Position numbers and translations under genes: made by a program. DNA of 34,744 bases from the NCBI GenBank assembly GCA_903875675.1, contig CAIQXC010000600.1, positions 1 to 34,744 of the forward strand, in the 5' to 3' direction. Within the stretch, counting starts at the first letter, position 1, and every line of letters starts with the position of its first letter. Under the pieces are notes generated by a model. That model had not been told where the DNA came from. It searched no databases and worked only from the letters and a program-made list of their open reading frames with translations. Shown here one piece after another: positions 8,004-17,396 of this stretch. The DNA is from Akkermansiaceae bacterium. GTDB lineage: Bacteria; Verrucomicrobiota; Verrucomicrobiia; Verrucomicrobiales; Akkermansiaceae.

Positions 8004-9403
8004 TTCTTTCGCAAGTCCAAACAGACCAAGCGGGTTAGATCTCTAACAATAAGACGACCGCCTGCCAGTGCCAGCGGCCCCCAGGCGTCGTGCCCGTCGA
8101 GCACCTTGGCATGGGCGAGCGGGTGGAACCCTTCTGGCGAGGCCTGGGCCATCGTCAGCTCACCGTTGTCGTCCATCACAAAAATCCGGCCTTGAGCGAC
8201 CATGAACGGGCCGAGGCCGAAGCGGTGGCTCATGCCGCTGGCCCAGATTTGTTTCCCTTGGAGATCGAGGCAGACGAGTTCGCCGTTGGGGCGCACGCCG
8301 TAGAGGTGGCCGTCGTTGAGGATGGGGGTTTGCTGGGTGGCGCCGAAGGTATCAGCATCGAGTCGGAACGCGGGCTTGGCCTCCCACTTGGCGGCAGCTC
8401 CGGTGAGTTCAAGCATCAAGCTACCGGCCTCGTAGCCGCCGGAGAGGAAGATTCGGTTATTGGGGACTGGCACGGGGGTGGACACGGTGGCGATGGAGAT
8501 TTTCCAATCCGGGGTTTCCCACAACAGGGATCCATCGTCGGCGGCCACGCCTGCGACGCCACGGTGACCGCAATAGACGTAGGATTTTCGACCTCCGATA
8601 TCCATTGGGGCGATGGAAACGTGGGTCATTTTCCAATCACGCGGATTGGGGGTTTTCCACAGCACCTTGCCGGTGGCCAGTTCCACCGCGATCATCAGGC
8701 TGCTGCCACCCGGTGCCAGAATCACCCGATCGCCGTCAATCAACGGGCACTGGCCCGCATACCAAGCCGGCACCGTGCTGCCATACTCCCTGACCAAATC
8801 GATTCCCCACTGGTATTTGCCGCTCACCGCATCGAGGCAACACACCTGGCATTTTGGCCCAAGGCTCACCACGTGTTCCTTGGTGACTGCCGGCACAGTG
8901 CGCGACATGCCGTGGTTGCGCTTGATCGAAAGCGGATAGGAAAATTTCCAAATCTCCTTGCCGTCCGCCAGCGACAGGCAGCGCAGGGCGTCGGCCTGCG
9001 CGCTGCGGTCGTAATCCATAAGATAGACCCGGCCGTTCAGCACGGCGGCCCCGGCATAGCCTTCGCCGACGTCGATGGACCACAGCGGCTTGGGCTCGCC
9101 GACGGCCCAGGCCTCGGCCAAGGGGGTGGTTTCGGCAGAGATGCCGTCGCGATTGGCACCGCGGAAGCCCGGCCAGGCACCAGGCAAATCACTGGCCGTC
9201 CCGTCAGCTACGCTCAGGCTGGTCTTGGTCAAGGGCGAGGCACCACTGGTATCGGCCGTGCCACCGCCGCCGGTTAGAGGCAGGCGCAGCGGCACCCATC
9301 CGTCAGGCAAGCCCGTGCACCAGATGTACGCCAGCACGGCGGTCGCCACGAATGCAATCGCCGCAGGCAGGACTGAGGCAATACTGAAGCGGCTGAGGTG
9401 CAT
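8000..9403 (-). CDS. PQQ-like beta-propeller protein with N-terminal membrane anchor/signal
   Basis: ASVLPAAIAFVATAVLAYIW hydrophobic segment; WPGFRGANRDGISAE, CLSLADGKEIWKF, AVELATGKVLWKT, CLDLQGKQIWASG repeats; first gene of the overlapping operon. Confidence 0.87.
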   Translation of the reverse strand: MHLSRFSIASVLPAAIAFVATAVLAYIWCTGLPDGWVPLRLPLTGGGGTADTSGASPLTKTSLSVADGTASDLPGAWPGFRGANRDGISAETTPLAEAWAVGEPKPLWSIDVGEGYAGAAVLNGRVYLMDYDRSAQADALRCLSLADGKEIWKFSYPLSIKRNHGMSRTVPAVTKEHVVSLGPKCQVCCLDAVSGKYQWGIDLVREYGSTVPAWYAGQCPLIDGDRVILAPGGSSLMIAVELATGKVLWKTPNPRDWKMTHVSIAPMDIGGRKSYVYCGHRGVAGVAADDGSLLWETPDWKISIATVSTPVPVPNNRIFLSGGYEAGSLMLELTGAAAKWEAKPAFRLDADTFGATQQTPILNDGHLYGVRPNGELVCLDLQGKQIWASGMSHRFGLGPFMVAQGRIFVMDDNGELTMAQASPEGFHPLAHAKVLDGHDAWGPLALAGGRLIVRDLTRLVCLDLRKK

Positions 9404-9706
9404 GCAATGGAACGGTTAGACAATATCTTGGAATCGCGCCGTGGCAGAAAACGCCGGGCGGTGCAGGGAGCGTGGATTGAAAAGCGCCATCGGTGAGAGG
9501 GGGGACGCACAGGGCGTAAGCCTTCGCCACGCCCATGTCAAGCAAGCTGACTTTGCCCCTCAACCATGAGCCATCCTCGAGCGTCATCCGAGCAACGAGG
9601 CGTTCGGCGTCAGCCGTCGCGGTGGAAATGTGAAAAGAAGCTGGAAAATCGCCGTCTGAGCCGTAGAAATGCCTGCGACATCGGTTTGCAGCTACCCACC
9701 CTTCTC

Positions 9707-12700
9707 ATGATCCAAATTTCCCATCGTTTGCTTCGTTTTTCCGTGCCATTGCTGGCGCTGGCTTTGAGTATGGCCTGCCTGCCGGACGCACAGGCCCTCA
9801 CCTGGGGCACGGCCGGATCGCTGGCCACCGGACGCGACAGCCACACCAGCACCCTGCTGGCCACCGGCAAGGTATTGGTGACCGGAGGCCGCAACACGGC
9901 GGGCACCGCGCTGACCACGGCGGAATTATTTGATCCAGCCACCAACGTCTGGACGCCGGGCCCCCCCCTCCCCGCCGCCCGGTTTTGGCACTCTGCTACC
10001 ATCCTGCTCAATGGCAAGGTGCTGGTGGCTGGCGGGTTTGATGGATTCGCCTCGCTGGCCAGCGCCGCCTTATACGACCCTGCCAGCGGCACATGGGCGG
10101 CCACCGGTTCGATGACGCAAGGCCGCGACTCGTTCACCGCCACTTTGTTGGGCAACGGCAAGGTACTGGTCAGCGGCGGGTACACCAACAACGGCATCAC
10201 CAACGGCGCGGAACTTTATGACCCGGCCACCGGCAACTGGTCGAGCACCGGCACCCTGGGCAGCGCCAGCGCGAATCACACCGCCACCTTGCTCAGCTCC
10301 GGCAAAGTGCTCGTCGCAGGAGGCGAAGCAAGTCCGGACGTTGGCACGTCGCGCACTGAGGTCTTTGATCCGGCCATGGGCACATGGTCCCCGGCCGCAG
10401 CGCTCGAAGCCCCCTGCTTTTATCACAGCGCGACGCTGCTACCCGACGGCACGGTGCTTGTGCTTGGCGGAAAATCCAATGAGACCACCTCACTGGCCAG
10501 CGCACAGGTGTATGATCCAAGCGCCGCCAGTTGGACACTCACCAGCCCCCTGCCAATCGGCCGATTCTCGCACAGCGCCAATTTGCTGCCCAACGGCAAG
10601 CTGCTAATTGTCGGCGGTTTCAATACCACCAGCGGCATGCTCGCCAGCGCCGTTCTTTACGACTACCTCACCGGCACTTGGAGCACGCCCGGCACCTTGG
10701 CCACCGCCCGTTTGGACCACTGCACCACGCTCCTGCCCAGCGGCAAGCTGCTCATCAGCGGTGGCTGGAACGACAACAGCGCCACCTCACTGGCCAGCAC
10801 GGAGGTCTTGGACACCGCCACCGCTGTGACTGGCGCCAGCGGATCGTTGCCGGTCCCCCGCACCCAACAGGCAGCCACCCTGCTGGCAAGCGGCAAGGTG
10901 TTACTGGCCGGTGGCTTCAGCAGCACTGCCCTCGCCAGCGCCGATCTCTACAATCCGGTCACGGCCACAGCAAGCGCCGCCAACCCGATGGCCGCAGCTC
11001 GCTTCCTGCATACACTCAGCCAGCTCCAAAGCGGCAAGGTTTTGATAGCCGGCGGCAACAACGGGTCAGCCACCCTTGGCAGCGCTGAAGTATTCGACCC
11101 CACCACGGCTGCTTGGACGAGCACCGGAGCCATGGCAGGTGCTCGCGAACTGCACAGCGCCACGGTGCTCACCGATGGCAGGGTGCTGGTCGCCGCAGGC
11201 CAGACAGGCAGCGCCTCCATCGCCACCGCCGAACTCTACAATCCCTCCAGCGGCACTTGGTCCTTCACTGGCTCCCTGGCCACGGCTCGCCAAGGACACA
11301 GCGCCACTCTCCTCGCCAATGGCAAGGTGCTGGTGGCTGGCGGACGCAACACCGTCGGCAACCCACTGGCGGTTGCTGAGGTGTATGATCCTGCCACCGG
11401 CGCATGGACCCCCACCGCCTCGCTCACCACCGCCCGCACCGCTCACACCGCCACTTTGTTACCCAATGGCAAGGTGCTGGTGGTGGGCGGTTTGTCAGGC
11501 AGCACCTATCTATCAAATTGCGAGATCTATGATCCCGGCACCGGCCTGTGGACCAGCTGCGCGTCGCTGACCGATGCCCGTAGCGCCCACACCGCCACCC
11601 TGCTACCCACCGGCAAGGTGCTGGTGGCCGGTGGGACCAATGGCAGCGCCGTGCTTGCCAGCAGCGAGTTATTTGATCCTGCCACAGCTAGCTGGACGGC
11701 CGGTGCCGTGCTGGGTAGTTTACGAAAAAATCACACAGCCACACTGCTGACGGATGGCCGGGTGTGGTTCGCCGGGGGATCCAGTGGCGCGGACCTTCAA
11801 GCCAGTTCTGAGATCTATGATGTGGGCCTTGGTTATCAGAGCGCCTGGCAGCCGCAACTGATCTCGCCACCCTCCTCGCTGCTGCTTGGCGGCAGTTTTT
11901 CACTCACCGGCACCCGCTTCCGCGGCATCTCCGGCGGATCCTCCGGTAACTCCCAAGACGCCCCGGCTAACATCCCCAGCATACAACTTTACAACATCGA
12001 AAGCGGCCGCACCGTGACGCCCACTGCCACTGCTTGGACTGACGCATCACTCAACTCAGCTCCGCTTCTCGGCCTGCCGGCCGGTGCCGCCATCCTAACC
12101 GTGACCGTCAACGGCATCTCCGGCGCATGCATCACCCAAATCTCCAAAACCCCCGCCAGTGTAAGCCTCAGCGGCCTTTCGCAAGCTGCAGATAGCAGTG
12201 CCAAAAGTGTGTCGGCGACGACCAGTCCCGCAGGCTTGTCCGTGACTCTTACCTACAATGGTTTGCCGACGCTGCCGAGCGCAGTGGGAAGCTACGCGGT
12301 GGTGGCCACCATCACGGATTCGAGCTACAGCGGCAGCGTCGGTGCCATTCTGGTCATCAGTGCAGCCACCCCTTTCACGTCAGGGGCGGCGATGAACAGC
12401 GGCCGCCGATACCATACCGCCACCCTGTTGAACAACGGCAAAATTTTGGTCTGCGGCGGGCAATTTGCGTCTATTTTAAACAGTGCTGAGTTATATGATC
12501 CGGCCACCGGAAGTTGGAGCTACACGGGCTCGATGACCACCGGACGCATCCACCACAGTGCCACCTTGCTGCCCAACGGCAAGGTGCTGGTCGTCGGCGG
12601 CCAAAGTGCCACTGCTTTGGCGAGTGCCGAGATATACGATCCGGCGTTAGGCACATGGAGCACCACCGGCAGCATGTCCGTGCCACGCGTCTATCACACC

Positions 12701-15154
12701 GCGACGCTTCTGGCCAGTGGCAACGTGCTGGTGACGGGCGGACAAACCACCGGCAGCGCCTATCTATTTAGCACTGAGATCTATGATCCCTCCAACGGCA
12801 GCTGGACCAAGAGCGAGGATATGGCAGGCATCCGATTCAACCATGCTGCCTGCGTGCTGCCCAATGGCAAAGTGCTGGTATGCGGCGGCCAGAGTGCCAC
12901 TGCGGCTTTGGCCACTGCTGAGTTATACGATCCAGAGTTAAACACCTGGGCAGCGACCACCGGCCCGCTGGTGACGGCGCGGGTCAACCACACAGCGACG
13001 CGTCTGGCCAATGGAATGGTGCTGGTGGCGGGAGGTTATACCAGTATCACCAGTCCTTTGGCCAGTGCTGAGTTATTTGATCCGGCCACCGGCAAGTTTA
13101 CCGCCACCGGCTACATGAAAAACGGCCGATACTATCATACGGCCTCCCTGCTCCCCAATGGCCGGGTGATTTGTACAGGCGGCAGCAAGTGGGTAGGAAA
13201 CTTAGCGGCGCAGGCCAGTGCCGACATCTACAATCCGGTCACCGGCACATGGGCGGCTGGATATCCTTCGCTGCTCGGCAAACGCTACGACCACACAGCC
13301 ACCCTGCTGGCTAACGGAAAACTCGTGATCACCGGCGGTTACGGTGACAGCAATCCCGTGCTTGCCAGCACTGAGTTATATGATAATGCGCTTGGCACAT
13401 GGGCGTCCACTGCGGCACCGGGCACGGCACGAACCCATCACAGCGCGAGCCTGCTGCCGGATGGCCGGGTGCTGGCAATTGGCGGCTGGGATGGCAGCAC
13501 CACCCACGCCAGCGTCGATATGTACCATCCCGTCACCGGGGTTTGGGCGTCGGCCACTGCGATGGTCACGGCTCGGCGCGATCACACCGCCACACTGCTT
13601 AAGACCGGCAATGTGCTCGTCCTCGGCGGGCACAGCACGTCCGCCCTGGCCAGCGCCGAACTCTACAACCCAACCGTCGGCGCTTGGCTGCCCGTCGCTA
13701 ACATGACCACCCCACGCTTCCTGCACACCGCCACCTTGCTCGCCGATGGCCGAGTGCTCGTCACCGGCGGAAAAAATGATGGCGGAGTACTCAGCAGCGC
13801 GGAAATCTATAACCCCATCACCGGACTGTGGTCGGCAACCGGCTCCCTGCTCGGTGCTCGTGATGCCCACTCGGCAACCCTGCTAAGCACGGGCAAGGTG
13901 CTCGTCACTGCCGGAGAAAATGCTGCAGGTGTGCTCGCCACCACCGAGCTGTTTGATCCGACCAGCGGCCTGTGGAGTGCCACCGGTGGCTTGAGCGCCG
14001 CCCGCCTTGGCCACACCACCACGTTGCTGCCGAGTGGCAAGGTGCTGGTGGCCGGTGGCAGCAACGGCATCACCTATCAGAATAGCACGCAGCTTTACAC
14101 CCCCGCCACCGGCACCTGGGCGGCGACCAGCAACGTGGCAACCTCCGCCACCACCACACTCGCACTGGCTCGCGCCTCGCACACGGCCAGTTTACTAACC
14201 AATGGCAAGGTACTCGTCACCGGTGGCACGGGCGCTAGCGGTGTGACCGAAACGGCGGAGATATTTGATCCTGCCACCGGCCTGTGGCAAAGCACCGCTG
14301 CCCTTACCAGCAAGCGTGAAAGCCACACCGCCACGCTCCTGATCAACGGGCGGGTGCTCACCATTGGCGGCGGCGGTAGCGCCGGACCTCTCAACAGCGC
14401 GGAATCCTATGACGTGGGATTGGGATTCGCCGCCGCATCCCAGCCGATCATCACCAGCGCACCCGCCTCGATCGTTCCGGGCAATATCCTGGCTCTGGTC
14501 GGCAGCCAATTCCGCGGCCTCTCCGCCGCCTCAGGTGGCAACAGCACCCAAAACTCGTCGAGCGACCTGCCGGTGATTCAACTTCGGGCACTCGATAGCG
14601 GCCTGACCAGCGTGTTGCAACCGGCGAGTTGGTCGGACGTCGCCATCTCCACAACCCTACCCACGAATTTCCCGCAGGGCTGCGCGCTGGTGACCGTGTC
14701 CGTCAACGGCATTCCCAGCGCTTCGGCGATTTTGAAAATCGCCGCTCCCGACCCACTGCCCTACACCATCTGGAAACTCAGCAAATTCACCACCGCCGAA
14801 CTCGCCGATCCGACCATCAGCGGCGATTCCTCCGATCCGGATCAGGATGGCATCACCAACCTCATGGAGTACGCCTTGGCGCTCGACCCCTTGTCTGCCG
14901 ATGCCAACGGGCTGCCCACCACCAGCCAACAAACCGGCTATCTAACTATGACCTACCGCCTCAACAAACAAGCCACCGACGTCCTCGTCGTTGTCGAGGC
15001 CAGCGCCGATCTGACGGCCAACTCGTGGTTCCCTGTAGCGGTGGAAACCGGCCGCGTTGACCTGGGCAGCTACTGGCTGGTGACCGTTAGAGACAGCATC
15101 CCAACCAGCAATTCCCCGCAACGATTCATGCGCCTGCAGGTAAAGACTCCCTAG
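9707..15154 (+). CDS. Giant secreted Kelch-repeat protein with 28 Kelch units in two 14-unit modules, each capped by an IPT/TIG-like domain
   Basis: Repeating unit ~ARxxHTATLLPNGKVLVxGGxxxxxLASAELYDPATGTWxxTGS counted by eye 14+14 times; signal peptide MIQISHRLLRFSVPLLALALSMACLPDAQA. Start at 9707 is preferred over the ORF-track start at 9566, which adds a charged non-signal leader. Confidence 0.93.
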   Translation: MIQISHRLLRFSVPLLALALSMACLPDAQALTWGTAGSLATGRDSHTSTLLATGKVLVTGGRNTAGTALTTAELFDPATNVWTPGPPLPAARFWHSATILLNGKVLVAGGFDGFASLASAALYDPASGTWAATGSMTQGRDSFTATLLGNGKVLVSGGYTNNGITNGAELYDPATGNWSSTGTLGSASANHTATLLSSGKVLVAGGEASPDVGTSRTEVFDPAMGTWSPAAALEAPCFYHSATLLPDGTVLVLGGKSNETTSLASAQVYDPSAASWTLTSPLPIGRFSHSANLLPNGKLLIVGGFNTTSGMLASAVLYDYLTGTWSTPGTLATARLDHCTTLLPSGKLLISGGWNDNSATSLASTEVLDTATAVTGASGSLPVPRTQQAATLLASGKVLLAGGFSSTALASADLYNPVTATASAANPMAAARFLHTLSQLQSGKVLIAGGNNGSATLGSAEVFDPTTAAWTSTGAMAGARELHSATVLTDGRVLVAAGQTGSASIATAELYNPSSGTWSFTGSLATARQGHSATLLANGKVLVAGGRNTVGNPLAVAEVYDPATGAWTPTASLTTARTAHTATLLPNGKVLVVGGLSGSTYLSNCEIYDPGTGLWTSCASLTDARSAHTATLLPTGKVLVAGGTNGSAVLASSELFDPATASWTAGAVLGSLRKNHTATLLTDGRVWFAGGSSGADLQASSEIYDVGLGYQSAWQPQLISPPSSLLLGGSFSLTGTRFRGISGGSSGNSQDAPANIPSIQLYNIESGRTVTPTATAWTDASLNSAPLLGLPAGAAILTVTVNGISGACITQISKTPASVSLSGLSQAADSSAKSVSATTSPAGLSVTLTYNGLPTLPSAVGSYAVVATITDSSYSGSVGAILVISAATPFTSGAAMNSGRRYHTATLLNNGKILVCGGQFASILNSAELYDPATGSWSYTGSMTTGRIHHSATLLPNGKVLVVGGQSATALASAEIYDPALGTWSTTGSMSVPRVYHTATLLASGNVLVTGGQTTGSAYLFSTEIYDPSNGSWTKSEDMAGIRFNHAACVLPNGKVLVCGGQSATAALATAELYDPELNTWAATTGPLVTARVNHTATRLANGMVLVAGGYTSITSPLASAELFDPATGKFTATGYMKNGRYYHTASLLPNGRVICTGGSKWVGNLAAQASADIYNPVTGTWAAGYPSLLGKRYDHTATLLANGKLVITGGYGDSNPVLASTELYDNALGTWASTAAPGTARTHHSASLLPDGRVLAIGGWDGSTTHASVDMYHPVTGVWASATAMVTARRDHTATLLKTGNVLVLGGHSTSALASAELYNPTVGAWLPVANMTTPRFLHTATLLADGRVLVTGGKNDGGVLSSAEIYNPITGLWSATGSLLGARDAHSATLLSTGKVLVTAGENAAGVLATTELFDPTSGLWSATGGLSAARLGHTTTLLPSGKVLVAGGSNGITYQNSTQLYTPATGTWAATSNVATSATTTLALARASHTASLLTNGKVLVTGGTGASGVTETAEIFDPATGLWQSTAALTSKRESHTATLLINGRVLTIGGGGSAGPLNSAESYDVGLGFAAASQPIITSAPASIVPGNILALVGSQFRGLSAASGGNSTQNSSSDLPVIQLRALDSGLTSVLQPASWSDVAISTTLPTNFPQGCALVTVSVNGIPSASAILKIAAPDPLPYTIWKLSKFTTAELADPTISGDSSDPDQDGITNLMEYALALDPLSADANGLPTTSQQTGYLTMTYRLNKQATDVLVVVEASADLTANSWFPVAVETGRVDLGSYWLVTVRDSIPTSNSPQRFMRLQVKTP
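9818..12150 (+). repeat. Kelch/IPT module 1 (14 Kelch units + cap domain)
   Basis: Units from SLATGRDSHTSTLL to LGSLRKNHTATLLTDGRVWFAGG, then YDVGLGYQSAWQPQLISPPSS...VTVNGISGACITQISK. Boundaries are approximate. Confidence 0.85.
12385..14745 (+). repeat. Kelch/IPT module 2 (14 Kelch units + cap domain), paralogous to module 1
   Basis: Units from MNSGRRYHTATLL to LTSKRESHTATLLINGRVLTIGG, then YDVGLGFAAASQPIITSAPAS...VSVNGIPSASAILKI. Boundaries are approximate. Confidence 0.85.
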
Positions 15155-15160
15155 CGAGGC

Positions 15161-15175
15161 TGCGCCTCAGGCGCA
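15161..15175. terminator. Short GC-rich palindrome TGCGCCT-C-AGGCGCA just after the Kelch gene stop
   Basis: 7-bp arms read directly, 6 nt downstream of the stop codon; no T-tract, so terminator function is uncertain. Confidence 0.4.
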
Positions 15176-15291
15176 AGACAGAAGACCGCTTCGCTCCAAG
15201 ACAAGAGCCGAGCTATTGGGCGGAGCATGGAGCTACTTCCTCTTGTCTTCTGTCTTGTAGTCTTCTGTCTTCCCTTCTTCTGTCTTCTGTC
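15174..15291. repeat. Degenerate AAGACAGAAGAC / GTCTTCTGTCTT inverted and direct repeat cluster
   Basis: CAAGACAGAAGAC (15174-15186) matches GTCTTCTGTCTTG (15245-15257) inverted; AAGACAAGAG (15198-15207) matches CTCTTGTCTT (15240-15249) inverted; further GTCTTCTGTCTT copies at 15260-15271 and 15276-15291. Confidence 0.85.
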
Positions 15292-15337
15292 AAAATTTCC
15301 GTTTGTGTTTCCCGGCTGAGACGCTAGGCTGCCGCCG

Positions 15338-15793
15338 ATGAAAACGAAATACTTTGTTTGCCTGCCGCTTGTGATGTTGTTGGCCTCCTGTGCTCAAGAC
15401 ACTCGAAGCGGCAACGTCTATCGGCAGGGTGATGTCCGTCAGGAACAGTCCGTGCGCTACGGGAAAATCACCTCCATCAGCCCCGTGAAAATCGAGGGCA
15501 ATCACGAGGCCGGCACCGTGCTGGGCGCCGTGGGTGGTAGCTTGCTCGGCAGCCAACTTGGCAGAGGCCATGCCGCTCACACCGCGGGAGCGATCGGTGG
15601 CGCGGTCGCCGGCGGCGTCATCGGGTCCAATGTGGAACAATCCATGGGCAACCGCAACGGCATCGAAATCAACGTGCGCCTCAATGAGGGCGGCTCGGTG
15701 TCGGTCGTGCAGGAGGTCAGCCGCGAGTATTTCAGAGTCGGCGACAGCGTGCGCGTCCTGAGATCCGGCAGTGGCACCCGCGTGGCTCACTAA
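15338..15793 (+). CDS. Outer-membrane-type lipoprotein with glycine-zipper 2TM domain (SlyB/17-kDa-antigen-like)
   Basis: Lipoprotein signal MKTKYFVCLPLVMLLASC; GTVLGAVGGSLLGSQLGRGHAAHTAGAIGGAVAGGVIGSNVEQ glycine zipper. Confidence 0.88.
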   Translation: MKTKYFVCLPLVMLLASCAQDTRSGNVYRQGDVRQEQSVRYGKITSISPVKIEGNHEAGTVLGAVGGSLLGSQLGRGHAAHTAGAIGGAVAGGVIGSNVEQSMGNRNGIEINVRLNEGGSVSVVQEVSREYFRVGDSVRVLRSGSGTRVAH

Positions 15794-15820
15794 GGAGGGG
15801 GGCTCACCAAGTTTGGCAGG

Positions 15821-15847
15821 GAGCGGGACTTGCGCAAAGTCCCGCTC
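15821..15847. terminator. Strong hairpin GAGCGGGACTT-gcgca-AAGTCCCGCTC between two convergent genes
   Basis: Perfect 11-bp stem between the lipoprotein stop (15793) and the lpdA stop (15936); consistent with a bidirectional terminator. Confidence 0.6.
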
Positions 15848-15935
15848 TCCCCCAACAGGCCGATGCATGACCATCTGGCAGGCAGCATCAGAACTCAGGG
15901 TTCGACCTCAAAAGCGGCACGGAGTCGATCCTGTG

Positions 15936-17318
15936 TTAGACGTGGATCGCGTGGCCCTCAGCCGCGAGTGCTGCTTCGTGGATGACTTCCGACATCGTCG
16001 GATGAGCGTGGATGGTGGCGTGAATTTCCTCGGCGGTGAGTTCCTGATCGAGGGCGAGCCCCATTTCGGCGATGAGCTCCGTGGCATTCTCGCCGATCAG
16101 GTGCGCGCCTAGCAATTCGCCATGTACCTTGCCGAACAATAGCTTGGCAAAACCCTCGGATTCACCGGAGGCGATCGCCTTGCCAATGGCTATGAACGGG
16201 ATTTTACCGACTTTATAGGCGATGCCAGCGGCCTTGAGTTCGCGCTCGGTTTTGCCGACCGAGGCCACCTGTGGGTGACAATACGTGCAGCCCGGGAAGT
16301 TCTTCACCTTGCGCGGAGTGTGACCGTGCAGATAGAGGCCCTCCACCGCCTGCACCGCCTCGAACGATGCGGTATGAGCCAACCACGGCGGGCCGGTGAT
16401 ATCGCCGGCGGCATAGACACCGGGCAGCGACGTTTCATAGCGGGCACCGATTTGGATATAGCCGCGTTCGGTGAGGGCCGGTTGCATGCCGCTGGGCAAT
16501 ACCGGTTGGATACCGATGGCAACGAGGCAGATATCAGCGCGAATGACGCCGTTTTCTTTGGGCCCCTCGACGGTGATTTCGACGTGGTCGCCGAGATCGG
16601 CGGCGGCAGTGATTTTGGTATTTGTGAGGCAGCGAATGCCCTGTTTGATCAGGGATTTCTCGAGGGTTTCGCCAACCTCGTCATCTTCCACCGGCAGGAT
16701 TCGCGGCAACATCTCCACCAGCGTCACTTTGGTCCCAAAAGCATTGTAAATATAGGCAAATTCAACACCGATGGCCCCAGCACCGATGATGACCAATTCC
16801 TTGGGCTGTGTGGCCAGCACCATCGCCTCCTTGGAACTGATCACCGATGTCCCATTGAAAGGCAACAACGGCAAGCCACGCGACTTGCAACCGGTGGCAA
16901 TGAGAATGTGCTGGGTCTCCAGAATCTGGGTGCTGCCATCCGCAGCCGCTACGCTGACTTTGCCAAGTCCTTCGATCGAGCCAGAACCCTTGATGTAATC
17001 GACCTTGTTCTTCTTCAGCAGAAACTCAATACCCCCTGCCAATCGCCCGGAAACCTTGCGCGAACGCCCAACCACTGCCGACCAATCGTAGGACAAACCA
17101 TCAATCTTCAAGCCGAATTCCGCAGCCTTGTGCCGCAGCGTGTGGTACAACTCCGCATTCTTCAACAGCGCCTTGGTCGGAATGCACCCCCAATTCAGGC
17201 AGGTTCCGCCTGCCCGGTCCGCCTCGACGCAGGCAACATTTTTCCCGAGTTGGGCGGCGCGGATGGCGGCGACGTAACCCGCCGGGCCACCGCCAATGAC
17301 AATGAGATCGTAAGCCAT
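15936..17318 (-). CDS. lpdA: Dihydrolipoyl dehydrogenase
   Basis: GGGPAGYVAAIRAAQLG, redox-active GGTCLNWGCIPTKALL, C-terminal HAHPTMSEVIHEAALAAEGHAIH. Confidence 0.97.
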   Translation of the reverse strand: MAYDLIVIGGGPAGYVAAIRAAQLGKNVACVEADRAGGTCLNWGCIPTKALLKNAELYHTLRHKAAEFGLKIDGLSYDWSAVVGRSRKVSGRLAGGIEFLLKKNKVDYIKGSGSIEGLGKVSVAAADGSTQILETQHILIATGCKSRGLPLLPFNGTSVISSKEAMVLATQPKELVIIGAGAIGVEFAYIYNAFGTKVTLVEMLPRILPVEDDEVGETLEKSLIKQGIRCLTNTKITAAADLGDHVEITVEGPKENGVIRADICLVAIGIQPVLPSGMQPALTERGYIQIGARYETSLPGVYAAGDITGPPWLAHTASFEAVQAVEGLYLHGHTPRKVKNFPGCTYCHPQVASVGKTERELKAAGIAYKVGKIPFIAIGKAIASGESEGFAKLLFGKVHGELLGAHLIGENATELIAEMGLALDQELTAEEIHATIHAHPTMSEVIHEAALAAEGHAIHV

Positions 17319-17396
17319 AGGTAATGCGTGATGAAGTGTGCCGCGACCTTGGCGCAGGACGCGGGGCTTGTCAAAGCAGGAAAACCGAGCCTAGGG

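Noticed and set aside
8090-9277. Long + strand ORF (395 aa) antisense to the PQQ-like propeller gene
   Set aside because: High-GC shadow ORF: no start context, no recognisable domains, and entirely opposite a well-supported CDS.
2661-9403. Possibility that the PQQ-like propellers are true PQQ-dependent dehydrogenases
   Set aside because: No catalytic or haem (CXXCH) motifs recognised; repeats look like BamB/Planctomycetes-style structural propellers.
9303-9587. 94-aa minus-strand ORF in the divergent gap, in front of the propeller operon
   Set aside because: Overlaps the start of the supported 8000-9403 CDS; composition is not convincing and no domain is visible.
9800-14440. Regular ~150-bp DNA repeats resembling a repeat array
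   Set aside because: Period and conservation follow Kelch protein units in one continuous ORF, not CRISPR repeat-spacer structure.
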